18,830 nucleotides of DNA from Rhodobacterales bacterium CG2_30_65_12 (GTDB lineage Bacteria > Pseudomonadota > Alphaproteobacteria > Rhodobacterales > Rhodobacteraceae), in NCBI GenBank assembly GCA_001873585.1, contig MNZL01000118.1:1-18830 (forward strand). Reading direction: 5' to 3'. A program made the translations under genes and the position numbers. How positions within the stretch are numbered: the first letter of the stretch is position 1; each line of letters begins with the position of its first letter. The notes under the pieces were generated by a model. It saw nothing but the letters and a program-made list of their open reading frames with translations. It did no database searches and was not told where the DNA came from. Below are positions 1 through 7,500 of this stretch, piece after piece.

Positions 1-184
1 GACCACGCCATTGTGAAAGGTGATTGGCCCGCAACCCGTATCGCCCCGCAACCTCATTCACTGTAGCCCCCGGCTCCAGCGTCTCCGCCACAATCCGCGC
101 CTTCACCTCATCCGGCCAGCGCCGCTGACCATTCGAGCGGATATCCACCCCATAGTCGCGGAGAAACTCCTCCGTAGTCGCCAT
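1..184 (-). CDS. IS66-family transposition protein OrfA (TnpA-like), 3' end off the window
   Basis: Read leftward from ATG at 184 the frame gives 61 residues starting MATTEEFLRDYGVDIRSNGQ and continuing with a helix-turn-helix-like stretch (RIVAETLEPGATVNEVAGRY, then GLRANHLSQWR). This is the typical N-terminus of the small OrfA protein of IS66-family elements, a DNA-binding accessory protein encoded before orfB and the large transposase. A GGAG ribosome binding site lies 7 nt before the ATG. The frame is open to the window edge, so the C-terminal half and the downstream orfB/tnpC genes, if present, lie outside. The IS66 assignment is by recognised sequence style; other IS3-like OrfA proteins share the same helix-turn-helix pattern, but the adjacent terminal sequence favours IS66. 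Confidence 0.8.
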   Translation of the reverse strand, partial: MATTEEFLRDYGVDIRSNGQRRWPDEVKARIVAETLEPGATVNEVAGRYGLRANHLSQWRG

Positions 185-268
185 CGCGAAACTCCATCCC
201 GATTTCAATCAGGTGGGAGTTTGCAGATCAGGACAAAGGCTGAAAGGCGACGCTCAGGATACGCTTAC
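1..268 (-). mobile_element. Left end of an IS66-family insertion sequence (partial)
   Basis: On the minus strand the element appears to begin at 268 with GTAAGCGTATCCTGAGCGTC, which has the GTAA(GCG) start typical of IS66-family terminal inverted repeats. The orfA start codon follows 84 bp inside. IS66 elements usually duplicate 8 bp of target; the outer flank at 269-276 reads CGTTTAAC and would be one copy, but the other end of the element is outside the window, so neither the duplication nor the length can be checked. Confidence 0.65.
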
Positions 269-845
269 CGTTTAACGGTCAGAAAAATATAAGAAACCCA
301 TCTGTGAAATCGGTAATCTCCCAGTGCCCGCTCGTCTTCTCAATCGCGCCGCAACGCCAGGTTCCGGGCAATTTTTGAGATACACTTCAGTGTTTTTTCT
401 GGTGCCGCCAAAGCATTTGCGCGCCACCGCTGGGCGGATGCCACACTGCCCGCCCCACAACACGGATCGCCTTGCCAAGATCGCACGCCCTGTCCTGCGC
501 TTCGCGGCAAAAAGCTGCGAACCCGGCACAAACGGCGGGACGAGGCGGGTTCTGGATACAGCGAAAAGACGGGGTGCGAACAAGGTGGCCACGGTTTGCT
601 CTCGACCCTTGCGAAGCACGCCGGAACAAGTCGAGAAGGCGCGGCAAAAATATCATGGCCGGCGCAGCGAGGCCGCACATGCGGCCGATCGTGGCGGACC
701 GTCGGGGCGAGGCAGCCTGAATCCGAAAGCCTTTCCGGCTAACCCGAACGAGAGCGGTGGCCCCGAATGGCATGTCTTGCGCAGCGTTCCACTGTTTTGG
801 TGCAACAATTCGGCGCTGGCAGCGACACACGACTGAGTATCCGCG
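269..845. other. 577-bp stretch without a supportable gene, between the IS66 end and flgI
   Basis: Several overlapping open frames exist on both strands, but all are low-complexity, Arg/Ala/Pro-rich translations with no recognisable domain and no good ribosome binding site. They look like chance frames in GC-rich DNA. Visible structures are a hairpin-prone palindrome at 671-686 (GGCCGC, loop ACAT, GCGGCC) and a short stem ACACT/AGTGT at 382-393 followed by a T run, which could act as a weak plus-strand terminator. No flagellar gene continues here after flgI, so the minus-strand flagellar transcript probably ends in this stretch. No convincing minus-strand terminator was seen. Confidence 0.5.
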
Positions 846-1958
846 CTAGTGAACGAGGAATTCCGCGTGCAGCGCGCCAGCTGCCTTGATGCTTTTGAGG
901 ATATCGATCATGTCGCGCGGTGAAACGCCGAGGGCGTTGAGCCCGGCGATAACCTCGGACAGGGACGTTCCTTCGCTCACCTCCGCAAGGCCGATACCAG
1001 GCTCTTCCTGGATCGCGGCACTGGTGCGCGGAACGATGATCGCCTGCCCCTCGGTGAACGGGTTTGGTTGCACCACCAGCGGCTCTTCTTCGATCCGCAG
1101 GGTCAGGTTGCCCTGGCTCACCGCGACACGGCTGATGCGCACATCTTCCCCCATCACGATGGTACCAGATCGTTGATCGACAACCACACGCGCCTTTCGT
1201 TCAGGTTGCACCGCGATATTTTCCACGTCGCCCAGCGCATGGGCCGGGCTGATCGCCCCCGTGGCGCCAATATCGAGCACCACGGTACCAGCGTCGAGCA
1301 TCCGCGCGACCGTTCGGCCATAGCTGCGGTTGATCGCGTTTTCAATCCGCTCGGCAGTGGTGAAGTCGGCATCGCGGAGCGCGAGACGAATAGACTTGAG
1401 CTGGGTGAAATCGAATTCGATCTCGCGCTCGACCCGGGCGCCGGACGGGATCACTCCGGCGGTCGGCACGCCCTGCACGATGGTCGCACGATCGCCAGCC
1501 GCCGCCGCGCCCCCGGCGATCACCGTGCCTTGGGCAACGGCATAGATCTGCCCGTCTGCAGCATCGAGCGGAGTCATCACAAGGGTGCCGCCAAGCAGGC
1601 TCTTGGCATCGCCGATCGCGGAGACCGTGATATCGATCGTCGATCCAACTCGGGCAAACGGCGGCAGTGTCGCGGTGACGAATACTGCCGCCACATTCTT
1701 TGGCCGAAACTGCTCACCGGTGATGTTCACGCCGAGGCGTTCGAGGATGTTGGACATGATGTCTTCGGTAAACGGCGCGTTGCGAATGCCGTCGCCCGTG
1801 CCATTCAGGCCGACGACCAGGCCATAGCCCACCAGATCGTTGCCCCGTACGCCATCGAATTCAACGAGATCCTTGATCCGAATCGCGTTGGCGGCAGCAG
1901 TGCCCGCGAGCATGAAAGCAAGGAGTGTGGCCAGAAGGGCGGTAATCAGGCGCATCAT
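846..1958 (-). CDS. flgI: Flagellar P-ring protein FlgI
   Basis: The 370-residue product matches the usual FlgI length. It begins with a Sec signal peptide (MMRLITALLATLLAFMLAGTAAANA, likely cleaved after ANA). The mature start IRIKDLVEFDGVRGNDLVGYGLVVGLNGTGD is highly characteristic of FlgI. Later landmarks are the KNVAAVFVTATLPPFARVGS segment, a long acidic middle, and a C-terminus with SLSEVIAGLNALGVSPRDMIDILKSIKAAGALHAEF. FlgI polymers form the periplasmic P-ring around the flagellar rod in the peptidoglycan layer. Its start codon overlaps the flgL stop (ATGA), so translation is coupled. Either of two successive ATGs could be used. The usual companion genes flgA and flgH are not in the window. 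Confidence 0.95.
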   Translation of the reverse strand: MMRLITALLATLLAFMLAGTAAANAIRIKDLVEFDGVRGNDLVGYGLVVGLNGTGDGIRNAPFTEDIMSNILERLGVNITGEQFRPKNVAAVFVTATLPPFARVGSTIDITVSAIGDAKSLLGGTLVMTPLDAADGQIYAVAQGTVIAGGAAAAGDRATIVQGVPTAGVIPSGARVEREIEFDFTQLKSIRLALRDADFTTAERIENAINRSYGRTVARMLDAGTVVLDIGATGAISPAHALGDVENIAVQPERKARVVVDQRSGTIVMGEDVRISRVAVSQGNLTLRIEEEPLVVQPNPFTEGQAIIVPRTSAAIQEEPGIGLAEVSEGTSLSEVIAGLNALGVSPRDMIDILKSIKAAGALHAEFLVH

Positions 1959-2965
1959 TTCATGTAATCCGTGAAGTTCAGGCCCGCGATGCGGGAGGTG
2001 ACGGTATAGAGCGTTTCGATCTGGGCGTAGACGGCCTCCAGCTCGGTCGCCGCCGCGTACGGGTCTGCACCGATGAGCTCGGCCCGGGCCAGTTCATAGG
2101 CCGAGGCCTCGGCGGCGTTACGCGCCCGGGCGCCTTCGACACGAGTCTCAACGGCGCCGAGGCGTGCGCGCATGTTGGTCACGTCGCCATCGTTGGTCAG
2201 CATCCGTTCCGCTGCCTGCGCCATCAGAGCGGCCTGCTCATCGGCATTGCCGGGCAGCGCACCTTGGGCGATCAACCCGGCGAGCGCGAAGCTCTTGAGC
2301 GTTTCGCGAAAAACGGTGTCGTCGGCACGTAGCGAAACCTCGATGGATTCACCTTCCGCGATCAGAAGCGGCCCGATGTCGGTGCTCGATCCGAGATAGC
2401 CGAGGGTTTCGAAGCCCCCGCCTGGCGTGTCGAACCAGGCATCGACGGCGGCGATGATGCCGGCTGCGGTGGTTTCACCGGATGTGGCGGTGGCCAGGTC
2501 GGCCATCATCTTCTCGCCCGAAGCGAGTGCCGGCCGATCAATGGCGGCACCGGCGAACATGGTGCGATCGGCGACCCGCGCGTTGAAACTCGACACCACG
2601 GCGGAAAACGTCTGCCGTGCGTCTTGCGACGTGGCCGAGATCAGCGTCACGTTGCGTGCATTGCTGGCGGTCAGTAGTGCTGGGCCGAGCCGCTGCGCCG
2701 AGCCTTGGACATTTTCCAGCGCCAGTTGCGCCGCCGCGAGCATGGTGGAGGCCTCGCTGTTGGCGGTCTTGTAAGCGGCCAGCGACGAGAGGCTGCGCTG
2801 GATCGCGGCGAAGGGGCCAAAGTCACCGGCGAGGGCCTTGCCGAGATCGTGCTTGCGGCCGGTTGTGAGCTCGGTTCCAAGGCGGGTCAGATCGGCCTTG
2901 AGGCCTGCCGTTTGGCGGCGGATCAGAAAGGTGTTGGCGAGATCGCCGATAGACAGAACCGGCAT
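1955..2965 (-). CDS. flgL: Flagellar hook-filament junction protein FlgL
   Basis: The 336-residue product begins MPVLSIGDLANTFLIRRQTAGLKADLTRLGTELTTGRK and ends with a helical stretch (ELEAVYAQIETLYTVTSRIAGLNFTDYMK). These are the flagellin-like terminal helices expected of FlgL, the HAP3 protein that joins the hook-side junction to the filament. The central part is diverged, as is normal for alphaproteobacterial FlgL. The gene starts 2 bp after the flgK stop and overlaps flgI by 4 bp, placing it in the middle of a tightly packed leftward operon. FlgL is exported by the flagellar type III system and so has no Sec signal. Confidence 0.92.
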   Translation of the reverse strand: MPVLSIGDLANTFLIRRQTAGLKADLTRLGTELTTGRKHDLGKALAGDFGPFAAIQRSLSSLAAYKTANSEASTMLAAAQLALENVQGSAQRLGPALLTASNARNVTLISATSQDARQTFSAVVSSFNARVADRTMFAGAAIDRPALASGEKMMADLATATSGETTAAGIIAAVDAWFDTPGGGFETLGYLGSSTDIGPLLIAEGESIEVSLRADDTVFRETLKSFALAGLIAQGALPGNADEQAALMAQAAERMLTNDGDVTNMRARLGAVETRVEGARARNAAEASAYELARAELIGADPYAAATELEAVYAQIETLYTVTSRIAGLNFTDYMK

Positions 2966-2967
2966 GG

Positions 2968-4428
2968 TCAGAGCCTCATGATCACATCGAGCATATCGCC
3001 GACGGTGGAAATGACTTTTGCGTTCGCCGCGTAGGCCTGTTCGATCAGTATCAGTTTCTGCATCTCGTGATCGGTATCGACACCGCTTTCGAGCTCCATC
3101 GCCAAAAGGCTGTCCTGCCGGGAGACGGAATAGCTTTGCTGGCCTTCCGCGGCGGAACGCTCCGCACCGACGCGCGAGAGGAAATCGGCGGCGAGCCCGC
3201 TGGCGGAGCGGGCGACGCCGAGAAAATCTCCCGAAGCCGCGACGTGCGCGGCGGTGAGCGCCTCTTTCAGGCCCTGCAGCAAGCGCGGATCTCCCGGCTC
3301 GCCCGGCGTGGCCGCGCCAAGACCATCACGCAGGCGCCACAGCGCGCCGCCCCGACCGGGATCGACCAGAGCGTTGACCGAAAGGCGGGACGAAAGGCCG
3401 AGTTCGGCCGCAGGATCGAAGACGGTGCCGGCATCGGTGAAGAGCCCGGCAGCACCTGGCGCGCGGGTCGCATCAACGCTGGCAGCCTGAAACCGTTCCA
3501 CAATATCGCGCGCGACGGCATCGAGGCGGGATTGAGCACCGGTCGCAAGCTCGTCACGCACCGCGAACGAGGCGGCAAGCGAACCGCCCTGGATCGGGCT
3601 GCGATTGCCTTCGGTGCGCACCGGATAGCCGTTGAGGGTCAGCCCGGACAAGGCGCCGCTGGCCTGGCTCATTTCCGGCACGATCATGCCAGCCTTCGAA
3701 AAGCCGATCTGGGCCGCGCGACCGTCGAGAAGGATGGCGCCTCCGGTGGTGTAGAGCGCGATCATGCCCTGGTCGCGGTCGACCTGGCGCATCGGCACGA
3801 TCCCCGAGATCGTGTCGATCGTCTGCTGGCGAATATCCTGCAACGGCGAAGGGTCCTGGCCGCGAGCGAGCGCCTCCTTGATATCGGAGTTGAGAGCCTG
3901 CACCCGCGTGAGCCCCTCGTTGAGCTGACGCACCTGCCCGTCGATCGCAGCGTCAGCCTGCATCCGCGCTGCCTGAATCTTGTCAGATGCCGTATTGAGA
4001 TGTGTGCCGAGGGCGGTGGCGGCGTCGAGCACGGCCGAAAGCCGCGCCTCACTGTCGGAACGGGAGGCGGCCTCGATCAGCGCGGCCTCGAACCGCGCGA
4101 GCCGGCCAGACAGTGAGCCGGCATCGTCGGGCGTGCCGAGGATGGTTTCGAGATCAGTCTGGAAATCGGCAATCGTGCCATGGTAGCCCACCGCCGCATC
4201 AGCGAGGCGGCGATCCTGCACCACGGCCATGTCGACCTCGCGCCGCACGCCGGTGACATTGACACCGGCGGAGGCGCCATCACCCATGTATTTGGCCGCA
4301 AGGTCAATCTCGCGCCGGCCGTAGCCGGGCGTTTGGGCGTTGGCAACGTTGGACGACACCAACTCGGCGGCGCGCGACTGGGCGGTGAGGCCCGACAGCG
4401 CGTTGGCGAGAGATCCGGCGATGGTCAT
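2968..4428 (-). CDS. flgK: Flagellar hook-associated protein FlgK
   Basis: The 486-residue product starts MTIAGSLANALSGLTAQSRA and then has ELVSSNVANAQTPGYGRREI, the conserved flagellar rod/hook N-terminal motif with the FlgK-type TPGYGRR variant. The C-terminus (ESGVDTDHEMQKLILIEQAY, then AANAKVISTVGDMLDVI) is the matching C-terminal helix of axial proteins. FlgK (HAP1) caps the hook and receives FlgL. A strong AAAGGAG ribosome binding site lies 7 nt before the ATG. It is separated from flgE by 83 bp holding a palindromic repeat remnant, and from flgL by 2 bp, so flgK-flgL-flgI form one translationally close block. Confidence 0.95.
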   Translation of the reverse strand: MTIAGSLANALSGLTAQSRAAELVSSNVANAQTPGYGRREIDLAAKYMGDGASAGVNVTGVRREVDMAVVQDRRLADAAVGYHGTIADFQTDLETILGTPDDAGSLSGRLARFEAALIEAASRSDSEARLSAVLDAATALGTHLNTASDKIQAARMQADAAIDGQVRQLNEGLTRVQALNSDIKEALARGQDPSPLQDIRQQTIDTISGIVPMRQVDRDQGMIALYTTGGAILLDGRAAQIGFSKAGMIVPEMSQASGALSGLTLNGYPVRTEGNRSPIQGGSLAASFAVRDELATGAQSRLDAVARDIVERFQAASVDATRAPGAAGLFTDAGTVFDPAAELGLSSRLSVNALVDPGRGGALWRLRDGLGAATPGEPGDPRLLQGLKEALTAAHVAASGDFLGVARSASGLAADFLSRVGAERSAAEGQQSYSVSRQDSLLAMELESGVDTDHEMQKLILIEQAYAANAKVISTVGDMLDVIMRL

Positions 4429-4448
4429 CTGTCAGCTCCTTTGCCGCC

Positions 4449-4510
4449 CGAACCGGTTCCGTGGCGCATTTCCGGATGAAAACCCGGTTTCCACCTGCGC
4501 TGGAATTGCT
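4449..4510. repeat. Palindromic intergenic repeat between flgE and flgK
   Basis: The 83-bp flgE-flgK spacer contains a perfect 10-bp palindrome GAACCGGTTC at 4450-4459. Next to it, at 4464-4510, is a longer imperfect inverted repeat. Its outer arms read GCGCATTTCC and GGAATTGCT, and its inner part carries GAAAACC facing GGTTTCC. From memory, the 4464-4510 part closely resembles a short dispersed palindrome found many times in rhizobial genomes (form GCGCAATTCCGG ... CTGGAATTGC). The transcript would fold into a hairpin just ahead of the flgK ribosome binding site. The family assignment is a recollection and needs a genome-wide count. Confidence 0.5.
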
Positions 4511-4511
4511 A

Positions 4512-5828
4512 TCAGCGCTTGATGTTGGTCGTCTCCTGCAGCATCTCGTCGACAGTCTGGATCACCTTCGCGTTCGAGGAATAGGCGCGTTGGGTCTGGA
4601 TAAGGTTGGTCAGTTCGCCGGCCACGTCGGTGGTCGAACCCTCGCGGGTGAAGCCAATCACTTCGCCCGTCGGCCCGTCGCCCGCATCCCAAAGGAAGAA
4701 CGAGCCCGATTGTGGCGAGACCTGGTAGGTCTGGTTCGAATGAGACATCAGTCCGTTCGGGTTCGGCACGTCGACCAGCGGCACCTGGAAGATCGTCCGG
4801 GTGAAACCGGTATCGTAGGTGGCGGTGACATATCCGTTCACGTCAATCTCAACTGAAGTGAGGTTGCCGACGGGCGAGCCGTCCTTGTTGATCGAAACCG
4901 GGGCAAAACTGTCGGAGAGCTGTGTCAGGCCCGAGGGATCGCCAAGTGCGCCGATCGTCACCTCGATCGGCCCGCCGCTGACCGACAGATCGAGCGTGCC
5001 CGCGACGGGATCATAGGCACCGCCAGACACCACGGTAACCGACGAAAGCGTGCCACCATTGGCGCGGCTGTTATCGAATACAAGCGTGTATTCGCCGACG
5101 CTCGCGCCGCCAGATGCGCTGTCGTTCAACGTCATTGTCCAGGTGTTCGTGGGCGGATCGCCCGCCGTTGCCGGAAGCGTTGGCGTGAAATTCACATCCA
5201 GGCTTTCGGAGGTGCCAAGGTTGCCGAAATATTCGATCGAGAGTGGCAGGTTGTCGCCCGATGCCCCAAATTCAGTATCGACAGCCGGCAAGTTCACGCC
5301 AAGGTTCATCCGGGTTGTAGGATCACCGGATTGCTGGTTGACCTGCACACGCACCGGCTGGAGCGCCGTCACCGTATCACGCGCATAGGAGCCCACATTG
5401 CCATCGGCATCCGCCGGCCATCCCATGAGCACCAGCCCGGTTTCGGTCTTCAGAACGCCCACATCATCGGTGCGGAACGACCCCGTGGTGGTCGCCAGCA
5501 TCGGCCGGTCTTCGCCCGCGAGATCGAGGAATGCCTCCTGCGTGACCGGAAGCATGCCACGCCCGGAAATGGCGATGTCGAGCGGGTTCGATGTGGATAT
5601 GAGCGGCCCGTTCTCGTCGATCAGGCGCTGGGTCGTGGCGCGCACACCACCGGCGGAGTAGGTGCCCGCGCCGGCCATACCGCCAATAACCATAGATTCG
5701 AAATCGGCTGTGGCACGCTTGTATCCATAAGTGCCGGAATTCGCGATATTGTCGGAAATGGTCGCCAGTCGCGTGGCATTGGCGTTCAGGCCAGCGACGC
5801 CGGCACTTAGCGAGGAGGAAATGGTCAT
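4512..5828 (-). CDS. flgE: Flagellar hook protein FlgE
   Basis: The 438-residue product begins MTISSSLSAGVAGLNANATR and carries ATISDNIANSGTYGYKRATADF, the axial-protein motif in its FlgE form (ANSxTYGYKR). It ends with the C-terminal axial helix (ELTNLIQTQRAYSSNAKVIQ, then TVDEMLQ), very similar to the FlgK C-terminus. The middle is Gly/Ser/Thr/Asp-rich beta structure, as expected for the exposed hook domains. The frame extends upstream to 5867. The ATG at 5828 is chosen because an AAAGG site lies 7 nt ahead of it, because homologues begin MTISSS-like, and because the longer version would start inside the predicted -10 element. FlgE forms the universal joint between rod and filament. Confidence 0.95.
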   Translation of the reverse strand: MTISSSLSAGVAGLNANATRLATISDNIANSGTYGYKRATADFESMVIGGMAGAGTYSAGGVRATTQRLIDENGPLISTSNPLDIAISGRGMLPVTQEAFLDLAGEDRPMLATTTGSFRTDDVGVLKTETGLVLMGWPADADGNVGSYARDTVTALQPVRVQVNQQSGDPTTRMNLGVNLPAVDTEFGASGDNLPLSIEYFGNLGTSESLDVNFTPTLPATAGDPPTNTWTMTLNDSASGGASVGEYTLVFDNSRANGGTLSSVTVVSGGAYDPVAGTLDLSVSGGPIEVTIGALGDPSGLTQLSDSFAPVSINKDGSPVGNLTSVEIDVNGYVTATYDTGFTRTIFQVPLVDVPNPNGLMSHSNQTYQVSPQSGSFFLWDAGDGPTGEVIGFTREGSTTDVAGELTNLIQTQRAYSSNAKVIQTVDEMLQETTNIKR

Positions 5829-5863
5829 GGTGCGCCTTTCTGCTGCAACCTCTCTGGCCACCA

Positions 5864-5896
5864 TCAATAGCGCCCGCGCCTTAACGTGGGCCTAAC
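5864..5896 (-). promoter_or_regulatory. Predicted CtrA-dependent promoter of flgE
   Basis: Read on the minus strand, 5895-5881 is TTAG-N7-TTAA, one mismatch from the CtrA box TTAA-N7-TTAA. A GCTA starts 9 nt after the box (5871-5868, GCTATTGA), resembling the -10 consensus reported for Caulobacter CtrA/sigma-73 promoters (GCTANAWC). The predicted start would leave a leader of roughly 30 nt before the flgE ATG. The same layout occurs upstream of motB, which raises confidence in both. Confidence 0.6.
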
Positions 5897-5918
5897 AGAT
5901 AAAATTCGACCTACCCTG

Positions 5919-6740
5919 TCACCGCTTGCCGCGCAGAAGTATAATCTCGATGCGGTTGTTGCGCACCGCCATCGGGTTGCGCGCGGCCGGCTTGCGGTCG
6001 GCGTGGCCGGTCACGCGGCGGATCCGCTCCACCGGCACCGTACCCCCCTCAAGCAATTCGCGCACCTTGCCGGCTCGGTTGCCCGAAAGTTCCCACGAGG
6101 TATTCTCGGCCATCACGACAGGCTGCGCGGCCACGTGGCCCTCGACGGCGATCCCGTTCCTGACCAGCCCAAGCACTTTGGCGAGCATCGCTACCAGATC
6201 TGCCATCACCACCGTCGGCTCGGTGCCTTCGGCTACGAACAAAGGCTCGCCATCAAGATCGAAGAGCTCGATCACCAGCCCCTCGTCGGTGAGTTCGGTC
6301 ACGATGTGGCGAAGGGCCAGGTCGCTCACCATGCTCTCACCGGAATTGCCGGTGAGCACCTCCTTGAGGTCTTCAAGCGCCCTCTGCTCGGCCTTGCCCT
6401 CGGCTGACGGCGTTTCGGCGTTGGTGTCGGTCACCGGGCTGGGCACGCCGCCATAGCCGGTGTGCGCAAGAGTTTCGTCGGTAAACACGCTATCGCCGCC
6501 GAAAGCGCCATCGCCGCCGCCAGAGGTGCGCATGACCGGGATCGTCGGACTGAAGTAGTCCGCGAGCCCCTTTCGTTGCTTTTCCGTCGTTGCGTTCAAG
6601 AGCCACATCAGCATGAAGAAAGCCATCATCGCGGTGACGAAGTCGGCATAAGCCACCTTCCACGCGCCGCCGTGGTGTCCGCCACCAACGACCTTTTTGA
6701 CTCTCTTGATGATGATGGGCGCATTACTTTGCGCGCTCAT
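5919..6740 (-). CDS. motB: Flagellar stator protein MotB
   Basis: The 273-residue product has the MotB N-terminus: a short basic cytoplasmic tail (IIIKRVKK), then one membrane helix, WKVAYADFVTAMMAFFMLMW, residues 27-46. Asp33 matches the proton-carrying aspartate of MotB. A plug-like segment follows (TEKQRKGLADYFSPTIP). The C-terminal OmpA-like domain (about 155-268) retains the NRAGKVRELL and NPMAVRNNRIEIILL elements. In the first core motif, where the family has GHTD, it reads GHVA (201-204), so the usual peptidoglycan-contacting Asp is absent; the later Arg222 is kept. MotB anchors the stator to the cell wall and forms the ion channel with MotA. motA is not adjacent. The gene starts a leftward unit behind its own CtrA box and has a GAGGTGG site before the ATG. 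Confidence 0.9.
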   Translation of the reverse strand: MSAQSNAPIIIKRVKKVVGGGHHGGAWKVAYADFVTAMMAFFMLMWLLNATTEKQRKGLADYFSPTIPVMRTSGGGDGAFGGDSVFTDETLAHTGYGGVPSPVTDTNAETPSAEGKAEQRALEDLKEVLTGNSGESMVSDLALRHIVTELTDEGLVIELFDLDGEPLFVAEGTEPTVVMADLVAMLAKVLGLVRNGIAVEGHVAAQPVVMAENTSWELSGNRAGKVRELLEGGTVPVERIRRVTGHADRKPAARNPMAVRNNRIEIILLRGKR

Positions 6741-6769
6741 CCCACCACCTCTATTTTCACCCGAGGTCA

Positions 6770-6802
6770 GGACTAGCGCGCCTGCGTTAATTTGCGCTTA
6801 AC
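6770..6802 (-). promoter_or_regulatory. Predicted CtrA-dependent promoter of motB (perfect CtrA box)
   Basis: On the minus strand 6801-6787 reads TTAAGCGCAAATTAA, followed by C: a perfect TTAA-N7-TTAA(C) CtrA box. A GCTA element begins 9 nt further on (6777-6774, GCTAGTCC), 37 nt before the motB start. Because the box is nearly symmetric, CtrA could also affect rightward transcription towards the broken gene at 6941. An alternative sigma-70-like pair (TTGAAA, 17 nt, TTTAAG) lies just upstream. An imperfect inverted repeat (GGGGATTTTG/CAAATACCCC) at 6815-6840 lies in the same spacer. Confidence 0.68.
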
Positions 6803-6940
6803 ATCTTAAATTGTGGGGATTTTGACCTTTCAAATACCCCCAATGAGAGAGATCCAGGATCGGATCAACCTGTGCTGAAATATCCCAGTTTCGGTGTTAA
6901 GACTTGCGGAAGGAATGCCGCGAGAGGGCAGGAAAGGGAC

Positions 6941-7313
6941 TTGATCAGGAAGGTATTGCTTTTTGGTTTTTCATCGTGGCCGCGCTCTGCGTGACCATCG
7001 GCATGTCTTGGGGCATCCAGATGTCGGTTTCGGGCAACCATACCTTGGGTGCGGCACATGCTCACCAGACCCTCGTCGGCTGGGTCACCATGGCGCTGTT
7101 CGGCTTCTACCACCGCGCCGTTCCCAAGGCGGCCGATCGGCCTCTGGCTTTCATTCTTTTCGTTCCGGTGGTTTCCGGTGTCGTTTTCCGGATCCCGGGT
7201 TCGGTGCCGCGATTCACGAACAGGGTCAGGTTTTTGCCGCCACAGGCGCAATTGTCACCTTGGGTTCGATGCTGATTTTCCTGTTCACGGTCGCCACGAA
7301 CCGGACCGCGTGA
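6941..7313 (+). pseudogene. Frameshifted small membrane protein of the cytochrome-c-oxidase-like type
   Basis: Two frames must be joined to give one sensible protein. The first gives FWFFIVAALCVTIGMSWGIQ, MSVSGNHTLGAAHAHQTLVG, WVTMALFGFYHR, and ends LAFILFVPVVSGVVFRIPG near 7200. The next frame continues FGAAIHEQGQVFAATGAIVT, then LGSMLIFLFTVATNRTA, stop at 7313. One base (probably a T in GGT-TTC) is missing at about 7200. The joined product has four membrane helices with His residues in the AHAHxxLVGWV stretch and resembles a roughly 120-residue protein often annotated as cytochrome-c oxidase-like in roseobacters. The 5' end also looks off by one: a TTG at 6941 with an AGGAAAGG site 4-5 nt ahead is in a different frame from the first helix. 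Either a recent pseudogene or sequencing errors would explain this. Confidence 0.7.
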
Positions 7314-7428
7314 GGCGCTTGCTGTCGCTGCCCCAGCCCTGCACTTCCTGGGCAAACCACGTTCGCACGGGGGTGTCGCCGCCGTCATCCATCAGCTTTG
7401 GCAAGATAACAGTGATTTGCCGCGCTCC

Positions 7429-7456
7429 TTGACTTCATTGCAGCCGCAACGATACC
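7429..7456 (+). promoter_or_regulatory. Possible sigma-70 promoter of the homogentisate operon
   Basis: TTGACT at 7429-7434 resembles a -35 box. After a 16-nt spacer, GATACC at 7451-7456 is a weak -10 box, leaving a leader of about 38 nt before hmgA. No clear operator was recognised, and the usual MarR-type regulator of hmg genes is not encoded in the window. Confidence 0.3.
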
Positions 7457-7500
7457 GTCTCCCTGCGACAGGATGTAGCACCCAGCACGAGAGAAGCGCC

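Noticed and set aside
382..398. Small stem ACACT/AGTGT followed by a T run, resembling a terminator
   Set aside because: The stem is only 4-5 bp with a tiny loop, and no plus-strand gene ends upstream. Kept only as a note in the region entry.
324..836. Plus- and minus-strand frames of 110-170 codons between the IS66 end and flgI
   Set aside because: Overlapping frames on both strands with low-complexity Arg/Ala/Pro composition, no ribosome binding sites of note and no domain that I recognise.
1068..1967. Plus-strand frame of 299 codons opposite flgI
   Set aside because: Antisense to flgI, which has a signal peptide and a family-typical sequence. The translation is Arg/His/Asp-rich with no motif.
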